From contig JAJRUH010000002.1 in assembly GCA_024277895.1 (NCBI GenBank), positions 1 through 51,878 on the forward strand: a stretch of DNA of 51,878 nucleotides. The letters run 5' to 3'. The position numbers and the translations under genes are program-made. The DNA is from Bacteroidota bacterium (GTDB lineage Bacteria; Bacteroidota; Bacteroidia; Bacteroidales; JAADGE01). Positions within the stretch are counted from its first letter, which is position 1, and each line of letters begins with the position of its first letter. Positions 8,277-16,919 of this stretch are shown piece after piece. Below the pieces are notes generated by a model. It did no database searches. It saw only the letters and a list, made by a program, of their open reading frames with translations, and was not told the DNA's origin.

Positions 8277-9038
8277 ATGGATATTGAAATATTGACATCA
8301 GCCCTTATTCTCGGACTTGTAACAGGCTTTCATTGTATAGGAATGTGCGGTCCTGTTGCCGTTGCTTTACCGCTTAAAAAAGAAAGCAGGACTTCAAAAA
8401 TCAGCAGTGCAGCACTTTACAATATCGGCAGAACAGTTACTTATTCTGCAATGGGATTATTTTTCGGTTTCTTCGGTCAAAGTTTTGCAATGGCAGGATT
8501 TCAAAAATGGGTTTCATTAACAATGGGCATTTTAATGATTTTGTATGTTATTTTCCCTGCTGTTTTTAAAAATCACTTGAACTTTGACAAATATGCCTTC
8601 AAATATGTTGGAAAATTACGTTTTCAATTGAGAAAATTATTCGGAAAAAGAACCTATTCAAGATTATTTTTAATCGGACTCTTAAACGGACTGTTGCCCT
8701 GCGGTCCCGTATATGCAGCTTTAGCAGGAGCTATTGCTGCGGGCGGAGCAATTTCAGGCTCTTTATTTATGTTTCTTTTCGGTATCGGAACAATACCTGT
8801 TATGCTTTCCGTTTCTTTATTAGGAAGCAAAATCAGTTTAAAATCAAAGAAAAAATTATCAAAATTAATTCCGTTAACAATTATTTTAATAGGTTTTTTA
8901 TTTATAATGAGAGGCTTGGGTCTCGGAATACCGTTTTTGAGTCCGCCTGATAAAATGCTGAAACCTCATAAAAAAGAAATGATGATGCATACACAATCAT
9001 CTGAGAACATCCCTCAAAATTATCAACAATTTTTTTAG
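8277..9038 (+). CDS. SafE/DsbD-like membrane transporter of the cbb3 cluster
   Basis: A 253-residue protein with about six membrane helices, in the DsbD_2/TauE-SafE-like group. Two Cys-Gly-Pro motifs stand out: GFHCIGMCGP (residues 17-26) and LLPCGP (139-144), in the positions where CcdA/DsbD-type carriers have their reactive cysteines. Members of this group are routinely found in cbb3 clusters and are suspected of handling copper or reducing equivalents; the exact substrate is not settled. I take the ATG at 8277, two bases after the fixH stop, rather than an in-frame TTG at 8262 inside fixH. The C terminus is rich in Met, His and Lys (KEMMMHTQSS), which would suit metal binding. Confidence 0.78.
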   Translation: MDIEILTSALILGLVTGFHCIGMCGPVAVALPLKKESRTSKISSAALYNIGRTVTYSAMGLFFGFFGQSFAMAGFQKWVSLTMGILMILYVIFPAVFKNHLNFDKYAFKYVGKLRFQLRKLFGKRTYSRLFLIGLLNGLLPCGPVYAALAGAIAAGGAISGSLFMFLFGIGTIPVMLSVSLLGSKISLKSKKKLSKLIPLTIILIGFLFIMRGLGLGIPFLSPPDKMLKPHKKEMMMHTQSSENIPQNYQQFF

Positions 9039-9084
9039 AATAAAATTTTCATTAAAAATTAATTATTGAAGCCTTTTATATTCT

Positions 9085-9329
9085 TATTTAGGGCTTACTG
9101 AAAAACGCTAATATATTTGTGTTTCAGTTACTTATAAGGTTATTTACATATACAAGTGCAAGGTTTTTAATTCATTTCACTCTATTTCCCTGCATTTGTG
9201 TAAAATATTTTAGCTGCCTACAGGCACATCATCTTTCAAATTTCTCTTATTTCGCAGTATTTATATACGACTTCAAACGAGAAACTTGAAATCTAATGCA
9301 CCTGTGAGCTTTTCAGCAAGCCCTATTTA
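9085..9329. mobile_element. Miniature inverted-repeat element, copy A
   Basis: The body is 9091-9323 (233 bases). It begins GGGCTTACTGAAAAACGC and ends GAGCTTTTCAGCAAGCCC, which are inverted repeats of each other with few mismatches. Both sides are flanked by TATTTA (9085-9090 and 9324-9329), a likely 6-base target duplication. An inner hairpin pairs 9152-9163 with 9188-9199. It has no coding capacity. It lies between the convergent SafE-like and GT39 genes and is about 90 percent identical (by eye) to the left half of copy C. It fills most of the gene-free stretch 9039-9341. Confidence 0.75.
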
Positions 9330-9341
9330 TCGACAGACATT

Positions 9342-10967
9342 TCACGGCTCTCTCCTAAAAAATACATATCCGTTTTTATTTTGAACAAGCTTAAATTCAG
9401 GAAATTGTTTTATAAATTCATTTTTTTTCGTTATTCTGCACATCACATAAACGGGTTTTGTAATTTTACCGCTGAGCATCTGACTGCCGGAAATATCATC
9501 TGCCTGCATTTTTTTTGCATAAAAATACGGCGCATAACTTTTCATTCCGTAGGTAATAAAATATACATCTTCTTTTTGGTGCGAAACAAAAAAATCTATT
9601 GCCGCTTTTTGAGATATTTTTTCTGCTTGCGGGACAATAATTATTTGAGTTAAATTAGTAAAAATCATACTGAAAATAAATACAAGTAAAATTCCCTTTA
9701 AATAATTTTTTTGTACATATTTCAATGCAAAAATAATTCCGCCGAACAAAAATATTCCGAGCAAAAATTCAAAACCGGTAAATGATGTAATCGCTTCAAG
9801 ATTAGCATTTGCAAAAGCATCTTTTATTATTCCCGATTTAATTATTTTTTCGTGATTCATTCCGATATATTGCAAAACAAAAACAGCCGTCATATAAAAA
9901 AATGCAATGAATAACAAAATTCCCGATAAAAATTTAGATTTTTTAAATTCTGCTTTTTCCGTTTTATAAATTGCAAAAGCGGCTAAAAATGTCAAAGGAA
10001 AATATGCCATTGAGGAATAATGTACAATTTTAGTTTTTACAATACTGAATAAAATCAAAACCACCCAAAATAAAATCATCATCCATTCTTTCAGCATTTT
10101 TTTATCGCCTGTTTCATTTTTTTCTTTACGGAAAGATTTCAAAGCAAAAACCGATGCCGGAAAAACACCGAAAAATAACACTACAAAATGATACCCGAAA
10201 AAACCTCTGTGTCCTGCAACATCACTATTGAAAAGTTGGATTTGATATTGAATAAAATCCTGAATTATTGTAAAATTCCCGTTTAAAATTTGAAGAAAAA
10301 ACCAAAACCCGCCTGTAAAAGCATATATAAGAATGTATAATGCTATATCTTTAAATGTAATCCGCATTTTAAACCTATGCAAAACCAAATACACAAAACC
10401 GCTTAATAAAAATAACAGCAATGCAACCGGACCTTTAGTTAATGTCCCCAAACCGACAAAACCGGCAGACAGCAAAATGAATTTCGTTCTCTTCGTATCT
10501 TCAAGCAAATACCTGATAAAGAAATAAATACCGAGAAAAATAAAAAAATTAAACCAAGGGTCAATAATGCCCGATTTAAAATAAAATTGCGGCAGCAAAG
10601 AACCTGCATAGGCAAAAATCCAAATAATACCGAACGTTTCACCAAAATGTTTTTTCCCGATATTAAATAACACAAGCAAAGTGATAATTCCTGCAAGAGC
10701 ATTCGGAAAGCGTGCGGCAAATTCGTTAATTCCGAAAACTTTCATTGAGAGTACCTGCATCCAAATAAATAAAGGCGGTTTTTCCCAAAAAAGATTAAAG
10801 TTAATTTTTACATTAAGATAATCACCCGTAACAATCATTTCTCTTGCCGATTCGGCAAAATTAATTTCATCCCAATCAAATAAATGCACATTCCCCAAAA
10901 ACGGAATAAACAATAAAGACGAAACTAAAACAATTAACAAATTAATATTTAATACGCTCTTTTGCAC
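9342..10967 (-). CDS. GT39/ArnT-like membrane glycosyltransferase
   Basis: A 541-residue polytopic membrane protein of the GT39/PMT_2 (ArnT-like) group, which moves sugars from polyprenyl-phosphate carriers outside the cytoplasmic membrane. The first outer loop has the catalytic-type acidic pair in DWDEINFAESAREM (Asp33-Glu34) and WEKPPLFIW (61-69), both hallmarks of the group. About a dozen hydrophobic helices and a soluble C-terminal domain follow. The start is GTG. It lies 39 bases downstream of the CBS-domain gene on the same strand, across a short ACTTT-rich array. The acceptor (lipid A, glycan or protein) cannot be told from sequence. Confidence 0.85.
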   Translation of the reverse strand: MQKSVLNINLLIVLVSSLLFIPFLGNVHLFDWDEINFAESAREMIVTGDYLNVKINFNLFWEKPPLFIWMQVLSMKVFGINEFAARFPNALAGIITLLVLFNIGKKHFGETFGIIWIFAYAGSLLPQFYFKSGIIDPWFNFFIFLGIYFFIRYLLEDTKRTKFILLSAGFVGLGTLTKGPVALLLFLLSGFVYLVLHRFKMRITFKDIALYILIYAFTGGFWFFLQILNGNFTIIQDFIQYQIQLFNSDVAGHRGFFGYHFVVLFFGVFPASVFALKSFRKEKNETGDKKMLKEWMMILFWVVLILFSIVKTKIVHYSSMAYFPLTFLAAFAIYKTEKAEFKKSKFLSGILLFIAFFYMTAVFVLQYIGMNHEKIIKSGIIKDAFANANLEAITSFTGFEFLLGIFLFGGIIFALKYVQKNYLKGILLVFIFSMIFTNLTQIIIVPQAEKISQKAAIDFFVSHQKEDVYFITYGMKSYAPYFYAKKMQADDISGSQMLSGKITKPVYVMCRITKKNEFIKQFPEFKLVQNKNGYVFFRREP

Positions 10968-10973
10968 ACCTCT

Positions 10974-11006
10974 AAACTTTAGACTTTCAACTTTTCACTT
11001 TCAACT
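10974..11006. repeat. Degenerate ACTTT heptamer array
   Basis: On the plus strand the short gap reads as consecutive units of about seven bases ending in ACTTT: AAACTTT, AGACTTT, CAACTTT, then TCACTTT. It fills almost all the space between the CBS gene stop and the GT39 start, so the mRNA leader is a purine-rich AAAGT array. A similar array lies at 38842-38884. Confidence 0.55.
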
Positions 11007-11675
11007 CTAAATATTCAAATAATTCATAAATTCATCAAACCGCTCTTCCAAAAGTTCGTTTATTTTGTCGTCTTCATTGTAAGCTGCTTTAATTTTATAG
11101 TCATAACGTTCAAAAGTTTGCCTTACAGAAGAAAAATCAGTTGTATTTAATTTAACGGTAACTTCCAATTTTGTAGAATTTTTAGGAGAACTTACATATA
11201 AACTTAAAATTTTTGCATCGTTGCTTTCAACAATTTGAGCAATTTGCGAAAGAGAATAACTATGAAAATCCAATTCCAAAATAAAAATAGTCCCCGGATT
11301 ATCAGAAGCAGTAAGCGTTGCCAAATGTACTATTAAATCATGAAAACAAATTGCACCCACATATTTTTCGCGGTCATTTAATACCGGTACAACGGAAATA
11401 TTCATTTTTGCAAAAAGATTTATAACAGAATATATATGCTGATTACAGATAACATAAGGTCTTGCAAGAACATTTTTGTAAGAAGAAAACGCTTTTTCCA
11501 CCAAATCAAAATCATAAATTTCATTTTCGGAAATCAGTCCGAAATAATTTCCGTCAGAATCCGTTAAAGGAATATGAGAGATTTTAAAAAAATCCATTCT
11601 GACAAGGGCTTTTTCACCTTTATCATTTATATTCACAGCGGGAAAAATATCTGATATTAACTCTTTTGCCTGCAT
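11007..11675 (-). CDS. CBS-pair protein with ACT-like C-terminal domain
   Basis: I choose the ATG at 11675 (MQAKELISDIFP, 222 residues). A longer reading to 11732 adds a hydrophobic stretch that does not resemble the family. Two CBS repeats occupy about residues 6-60 and 68-125, ending in the typical YVGAICFHDLI. Residues about 130-205 (GTIFILELDF, KILSLYVSS) look like an ACT-type beta-alpha-beta domain. CBS pairs bind adenosyl nucleotides and ACT domains bind small ligands, so this is probably a regulatory sensor; its target is unknown. It is divergent from pdxJ and upstream of the GT39 gene, and ends in TAG. Confidence 0.72.
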   Translation of the reverse strand: MQAKELISDIFPAVNINDKGEKALVRMDFFKISHIPLTDSDGNYFGLISENEIYDFDLVEKAFSSYKNVLARPYVICNQHIYSVINLFAKMNISVVPVLNDREKYVGAICFHDLIVHLATLTASDNPGTIFILELDFHSYSLSQIAQIVESNDAKILSLYVSSPKNSTKLEVTVKLNTTDFSSVRQTFERYDYKIKAAYNEDDKINELLEERFDEFMNYLNI

Positions 11676-11737
11676 AAAAATTATTGAAATAAAATTGAAA
11701 CTTTTATAAAACAGCCCTGAAATATAAATCAATTTTA

Positions 11738-11745
11738 TATTTTTG
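11738..11745 (+). promoter_or_regulatory. -7 promoter box for pdxJ
   Basis: TATTTTTG fully matches TAnnTTTG. Transcription would start near 11752, leaving a leader of about 46 bases before the pdxJ ATG. Confidence 0.5.
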
Positions 11746-11797
11746 CTGTCTGTTAAAACATCAAAAATATTATTTAATTATTTCAGAACAAAAGAAA

Positions 11798-12511
11798 ATG
11801 ACACGATTAAGTGTAAATATTAATAAAATTGCCACATTACGAAATGCACGAGGAGGAAATAATCCGGATGTGATAAAAGCGGCTGTTGATTGTGAAAATT
11901 TCGGAGCACAAGGAATAACCGTGCATCCGCGCCCTGATGAACGACATATTCGGTATGATGATGTTTACAAATTAAAAGAAGTTGTAAAAACGGAACTTAA
12001 TATTGAAGGAAATCCGAATAAAAAATTTATTGATCTTGTTTTGGAAATTAAACCTGAACAAGTTACTTTGGTTCCGGATTCTCCGGATATTTTAACTTCA
12101 AATGCCGGTTGGGATACCGTAAAAAACAAAAATTTTCTTACAGAAATTATTTCAGAATTCAAAAATAACGGAATCCGAACTTCAATTTTTATTGAAACTG
12201 ATACAAGAATGGTTGAAAATGCAAAACTTTGCGGAACAGACAGAGTAGAATTATATACCGAACCCTATGCTGCAAATTTTCATAAAAACAAGAAAAAAGC
12301 CGTCGCACCTTTTATTTTAGCTGCAGAAGCAGCTTTAAAAAACGATTTGGATTTAAATGCCGGACACGATTTGGATTTAGATAATCTAAAATATTTTAAT
12401 GAACAAATAAACGGGCTGTCTGAAGTTTCAATAGGACATGCCTTAATTTGTGATGCTTTATATTACGGTTTGCACAATACCGTTCAAATGTATTTACGAC
12501 AATTAAAATAA
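11798..12511 (+). CDS. pdxJ: Pyridoxine 5'-phosphate synthase
   Basis: PdxJ condenses 1-deoxyxylulose 5-phosphate with 3-amino-1-hydroxyacetone 1-phosphate in the last ring-forming step of vitamin B6 synthesis. The 237-residue length is normal for the family. Visible marks are the N-terminal [16 protein letters not shown], the catalytic-type His43 in [10 protein letters not shown], Glu70 in NIEGNP, the [10 protein letters not shown] loop with His190, and EVSIGHALI (209-217). It is alone on the plus strand, divergent from the CBS gene, and 42 bases ahead of the coiled-coil protein gene. Confidence 0.96.
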   Translation: MTRLSVNINKIATLRNARGGNNPDVIKAAVDCENFGAQGITVHPRPDERHIRYDDVYKLKEVVKTELNIEGNPNKKFIDLVLEIKPEQVTLVPDSPDILTSNAGWDTVKNKNFLTEIISEFKNNGIRTSIFIETDTRMVENAKLCGTDRVELYTEPYAANFHKNKKKAVAPFILAAEAALKNDLDLNAGHDLDLDNLKYFNEQINGLSEVSIGHALICDALYYGLHNTVQMYLRQLK

Positions 12512-12553
12512 TAAACATCTTTCAGGAAAATTAGAAACCATAAACATAAAAAA

Positions 12554-13432
12554 ATGAACTCAACATCAAAAATATTAATCGTAATAATTATTATTGAAAC
12601 TTTACTTATAGGATGGTTGCTTTATGACAAATTTCAGCAACAAAAAGTAAACAAAGAAATCGGGCATGAACTGGTTCAGGTAAAAAGCGATAAAGCCGCT
12701 ATTGAAGAAGAATTAACAAGTATTTCTAAAAGATATGACGAATTAAAGACAAACAACAAAGAAATGAATGAAAAGTTAGAAGTACAAAAGACAAAAATTG
12801 CAGAAACTCTCGAACAACTGAAACATGTAAAAAATACAGATCGCTATAAAATTAAACAGTTGCAGGATGAAACCGAAACTTTAAAAAGCATTATGAAAGA
12901 TTTTGTAAAACAAATTGATGCTTTGAATACCGAAAATAAAAAACTGCATATCGAAAACAGCCAAATAAAAGAAAATTACAATAATGCTGTTGCTCAAACG
13001 GAAACTTTAACTTATTTAAAAGACAGTTTATCGGCACAAGTAAGAATTGCAAAAGAATTAAAAGCAGAAAATATTACTGTATCACCGCTGAACAAGAGAG
13101 ACCACTCTACAAGCAGAGCTTCAAAATTTTACAAAGTAAAAGTTTGTTTTACAATTGATGATAATGTTTTAGCACGCTCCGGAACAAGATTTGCATATAT
13201 CAGAATTGCTGCTCCTGACGGAATCATTCTTCTAAATTCAGAATCGGGAATGTTCAATTTTCACGACAGAGAAATTGCTTATTCTTCAAAAAGAGAAATA
13301 ACTTATAACGGAAAAAAAACCGACGCTTGTACATATTTCATAGCAAATACTGAAATTGTTCCCGGAAATTATGATGTCGATATTTTTATGGACGGCGGTC
13401 AAATAGGTGAAACAACATTCAGTTTAAAATAG
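12554..13432 (+). CDS. Membrane-anchored coiled-coil protein of unknown function
   Basis: I do not recognise this 292-residue protein. It has one N-terminal membrane helix (about 7-24) and a long charged coiled coil (about 30-165) rich in Glu, Lys and Leu heptads. A compact C-terminal domain (about 190-292) of alternating strands includes KFYKVKVCFTIDDN, FAYIRIAAPDG and PGNYDVDIFMDGG, resembling an Ig-like or beta-sandwich fold. The layout suggests an anchored spacer holding a beta domain in the periplasm. It may be read with pdxJ (42-base gap), though a shared function is not evident. Ends in TAG. Confidence 0.75.
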   Translation: MNSTSKILIVIIIIETLLIGWLLYDKFQQQKVNKEIGHELVQVKSDKAAIEEELTSISKRYDELKTNNKEMNEKLEVQKTKIAETLEQLKHVKNTDRYKIKQLQDETETLKSIMKDFVKQIDALNTENKKLHIENSQIKENYNNAVAQTETLTYLKDSLSAQVRIAKELKAENITVSPLNKRDHSTSRASKFYKVKVCFTIDDNVLARSGTRFAYIRIAAPDGIILLNSESGMFNFHDREIAYSSKREITYNGKKTDACTYFIANTEIVPGNYDVDIFMDGGQIGETTFSLK

Positions 13433-13589
13433 GGCAACAGCCTTCAAAATTATAAAGTATTAATTTTCAATTTATTAAAAAATATCGAACAAAAAAATAA
13501 ATTGTTCCCGTAAAAAAATATTAAACTTTCGTATCGAAGAATTTGCATATCTGCTGCAGAACACATATATTAGCAAAAAAAATCTTGAT

Positions 13590-16500
13590 ATGCAAAAAAA
13601 AATCTACTCATTATTACTCATTTTATTTATTTCATTAAATGTATTCGGGCAAAATAATTTACCTTATCCCGTTATTTTTGTTAACGGTTTAGCAGGCAGC
13701 GATAAAAGTTTTGCCGAAACAATGACATATTTACGAGACCATGATAATCTCGGAAACATTAATGTCTTTGATATTGTTCTTAATGCAGATAACAATACAA
13801 GCAGTTCTAAAATGTGGGAAGATGTTAAATGGACAGATTTCTACTACAACGGCGATTACATTAATGTAGGAAGAAGAAGCTATAACTCTGACAGAGATGA
13901 CTTTACCGACGGTTGGACAGGTTCAAATATTTTTGCAATAAATTTTCAGGAAGAACGAATAAGAGGTGCTTGGGGTTTTTGGAACGATTATTTTGATAAA
14001 AGCAACGAAGCGGGAATTTTCAAACAAGGATACGCACTCGGCAAAATGATTCAAGAAGTTTTGAACTATACAGGTGCCGAAAAAGTTATATTAGTCGGTC
14101 ATTCAATGGGCGGACTTTGCATAAGAGAATATCTGCAAAGAACAAATTCAAGCGGAGTACATACAAATTGGGTTGACCCATACTCGCCTGACGGACATAA
14201 AGTTGCAAGAGTTGCAACATACGGAACACCACATCTCGGTTCCAACACATCCCCCGACCCGACAAAAGCCCATACAAATAATAAAGATGACAAATCTACC
14301 GTTCCGGATATAAACGGAGACTCCGAAGCCAACAGAGATTTACTGTGGGAATATGACGATTATACAAATTGCGGAGGACTTCCGAAAGGAATTTATATGT
14401 TCGGGGGAAACGAATATTGCATAAAAAGTGTCTGGTATAATTCAACTTTTGATAATGTTGATATTAACTGCAACGGAAGCCAAAGTGATGATATTGTCGG
14501 TATTAACGAAAGTTATTATTCTTACGATTATAATCCGGCAATGCCTTTACCTTTAAATATAAAATACACCTACATGACCTCTATATGGGCAGATTGGGGC
14601 GGAAATTTAGTCGGTGACGGTGCAGTGAATATCCACAGACAGTGGCTGCACAATTCAAGCAATACTCCTACGCCGGCAGGTCTTGCAGACACAACTTTAA
14701 ATAACATTTTTCATACAAGTGAAGAATCTGATTATTATAACATTATTCGCGGTATTGATGAACCGAAACGATTTGATTTAGCCTATAAATTAAAATACAA
14801 CAGACCCGTTATCGGATACATAACATTTCAGCAAAATTTGAATACGGCAGATGTTGATGTTTTTAAAGTTGATGCAACGGGAAAAAATGCTGTTGCGATA
14901 ACTATTGACGGTTCTTTATCCGGAGTTCACACAATTGGTTTTTATGATGCTTCGGGAAATATGTTATGTTCAAAACCGGTTACAAGTTTTCCGAATAAAT
15001 TATATGTAAATGTTCCGAACGGAGCAAATGAAATTTATATAAAAATATCCGGAACTGCAACTTCCGAAACTTGGAAACATCCTTATACATTGAATGTTAT
15101 CGAAGGTTCTTGGACGGGTGTTGTTTCCTCCGACTGGAATACTTCCGGTAACTGGACAAAAGGAGTTGCCGACATTTACGATGATGTTTACATCCCCGAA
15201 ACTGCAACATATATGCCTGATGTTAATGCAAATATTGACTGTAATAAAATGCAAATTCCGGCAAATTCCAAACTTACAGTAAATCCGACGGCTTCCGTAA
15301 ACATACACAATAATATGATTTTAAACGGAAAGATTATTTTGAAATCAGATTTTGTTAATACGGCTTCATATCTTGACAACGGAAACATTTCAGGAAACGG
15401 AACAGTAATACTCGAAAGAAATTTGAAAAGCGGAGGTTATCATTATTTATCTTCCCACGTAAGCAACGGAAACAGCGATGCTTTTACTCAACTGAACAAC
15501 GGTTATACCAATCCGAATTTTTATTTTTACGATGAGACAGTAAATAATTCTGATTGGTTATACGGATGGACACAAGCAAGCGGAATTATGCAACAGGCAA
15601 AAGGATATGCTTACTTTGGTCCTTATGAACAAAGTGATTTTGAACTTTCGGGAAAACCAAATACAGGAAATATAAATATTCCTGTTACAAATTCCGGTTT
15701 CGGAATAACTTCCGACGGTTGGAATTTAATAGGAAATCCGTATCCTTCGGCAATTTCGGCAATTAATTTTATTAATTCAAACAATTCCGGAACAATAAAC
15801 GGCTCTGTTTATTTGTGGGATGATGATTATTCACAAAATTATTCTTCGGAAGACTACGAAGTATTTAATCTGTCGGGATATGTGTCCGGAACAGGCGGCG
15901 GAAAATTATTTAACGGCTATATTGCACCCGGACAAGGTTTCTTCGTTAAAGCTAATTCAAACGGAAGCGTATATTTCAATAATTCAATACGTTCAATAAA
16001 TAATTCTGTTTTCTTCAAAAAAAGTACTCAGTCAATAGTTAAGCGTGTATATGTTAATTTATCCGGAGAAAATTTTAATAATAATATACTTCTTGCTTTT
16101 ACAGATAAAGCAACTTCCGGCTTTGACAATTTTTACGATGCCGAAAGAATGAAAATAAAACACGATTTTTCTTTTTATTCTGTATGTGAAGATAAGGATT
16201 TAATAATTCAGGCTTTACCGAATTTAAATTCTTCGGAAACAATAATTCCGTTAGGAACAGATATAAGCATTGCAGGAAATTACACTTTTAAATTTGACAG
16301 TTTGGAGAATATTCCGAAAGAGATAAATATTTTTCTTAAAGACAATTTATCCGGGAAATATTATAATCTGAGAAAAGATAATATAGCCCAATCATATCTG
16401 TATCAAGGAATTAACAAAAATCGTTTTTCAGTTATTTTTACAAAAGAAGCGTTACCAGTAAATTCATTAACTGAAAATAATATATCAGTTTATGCTTCCG

Positions 16501-16694
16501 GAAAAATGCTTTACTTCAATGCTCCGAATAAATTTTACTACACTATTTATAACATAAACGGAAAAATCTTAAAAACAGGAACTGTAAATGACGGAAAAGA
16601 AATTATTAGTTTAAACAAACTGACTTCAGGTATTTATTTCGTAAAAATACTTTCCGACGGAGATGTTAAAATAAAGAAATTTTTATTGAATTAA
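13590..16694 (+). CDS. Secreted lipase-like alpha/beta hydrolase with T9SS sorting domain
   Basis: A 1034-residue exported protein. The signal peptide is MQKKIYSLLLILFISLNVFG, with cleavage probably near residue 20. An alpha/beta hydrolase domain starts at YPVIFVNGLAGSD; its nucleophile elbow GHSMGG has Ser172 in the middle, and the surrounding layout (GAEKVILVGHSMGGLCIREYL, ATYGTPHLGS) is that of PGAP1/LipA-type lipases. After about residue 400 come beta-rich domains with repeated NGN and NGTV motifs. The last 70 residues (NGKILKTG, SGIYFVKI, KIKKFLLN) form a type A T9SS C-terminal sorting domain. It is likely secreted or surface-attached; the substrate (lipid ester or other) is not known. 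Stands alone, convergent with hisS. Confidence 0.82.
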   Translation: MQKKIYSLLLILFISLNVFGQNNLPYPVIFVNGLAGSDKSFAETMTYLRDHDNLGNINVFDIVLNADNNTSSSKMWEDVKWTDFYYNGDYINVGRRSYNSDRDDFTDGWTGSNIFAINFQEERIRGAWGFWNDYFDKSNEAGIFKQGYALGKMIQEVLNYTGAEKVILVGHSMGGLCIREYLQRTNSSGVHTNWVDPYSPDGHKVARVATYGTPHLGSNTSPDPTKAHTNNKDDKSTVPDINGDSEANRDLLWEYDDYTNCGGLPKGIYMFGGNEYCIKSVWYNSTFDNVDINCNGSQSDDIVGINESYYSYDYNPAMPLPLNIKYTYMTSIWADWGGNLVGDGAVNIHRQWLHNSSNTPTPAGLADTTLNNIFHTSEESDYYNIIRGIDEPKRFDLAYKLKYNRPVIGYITFQQNLNTADVDVFKVDATGKNAVAITIDGSLSGVHTIGFYDASGNMLCSKPVTSFPNKLYVNVPNGANEIYIKISGTATSETWKHPYTLNVIEGSWTGVVSSDWNTSGNWTKGVADIYDDVYIPETATYMPDVNANIDCNKMQIPANSKLTVNPTASVNIHNNMILNGKIILKSDFVNTASYLDNGNISGNGTVILERNLKSGGYHYLSSHVSNGNSDAFTQLNNGYTNPNFYFYDETVNNSDWLYGWTQASGIMQQAKGYAYFGPYEQSDFELSGKPNTGNINIPVTNSGFGITSDGWNLIGNPYPSAISAINFINSNNSGTINGSVYLWDDDYSQNYSSEDYEVFNLSGYVSGTGGGKLFNGYIAPGQGFFVKANSNGSVYFNNSIRSINNSVFFKKSTQSIVKRVYVNLSGENFNNNILLAFTDKATSGFDNFYDAERMKIKHDFSFYSVCEDKDLIIQALPNLNSSETIIPLGTDISIAGNYTFKFDSLENIPKEINIFLKDNLSGKYYNLRKDNIAQSYLYQGINKNRFSVIFTKEALPVNSLTENNISVYASGKMLYFNAPNKFYYTIYNINGKILKTGTVNDGKEIISLNKLTSGIYFVKILSDGDVKIKKFLLN

Positions 16695-16700
16695 AAAATA

Positions 16701-16916
16701 ATTGCCGAAGTTGAACTATACTAATATTTAGGGCTTGCTGAAAAGCGCTAAATATGGTGTAATTCAGCATTTTATACTTGTATTTTTGTGATAAAGTGCA
16801 AGGTTTTTGAATGAAACATCTTGAAATCCTTGCACTTTTTTTGATAAAACTATTAAATTTTTGCTGCTCAACTGCACATCTGAGCTTTTCAACAAGCCCT
16901 ATTTAACTTCGGCAAT
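16701..16916. terminator. Two-way terminator split by an inserted element
   Basis: Two perfect 12-base arms, ATTGCCGAAGTT (16701-16712) and AACTTCGGCAAT (16905-16916), now lie about 190 bases apart. Removing element copy B together with one TATTTA restores a compact hairpin with a 17-base loop between the lipase and hisS stops, with A/T-rich flanks on both sides. This reads as an original terminator for both convergent genes. Confidence 0.65.
16725..16905. mobile_element. Miniature inverted-repeat element, copy B
   Basis: The body is 16731-16899 (169 bases), from GGGCTTGCTGAAAAGCGC to GAGCTTTTCAACAAGCCC, flanked by TATTTA on both sides (16725-16730, 16900-16905). An inner hairpin pairs AAAGTGCAAGG (16793-16803) with CCTTGCACTTT (16828-16838) and runs into a row of T, so it could itself stop transcription on the plus strand. 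Shorter than copies A and C and different in the middle. It has no coding capacity. Confidence 0.8.
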
Positions 16917-16919
16917 ATT

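Noticed and set aside
9085-9329. A full insertion sequence at 9.1 kb
   Set aside because: The repeat-bounded region is only 233 bases and has no transposase frame on either strand.
11676-11732. N-terminal 19-residue hydrophobic extension of the CBS protein
   Set aside because: The segment does not fit a cytoplasmic CBS protein, and a good ATG at 11675 starts the conserved part.
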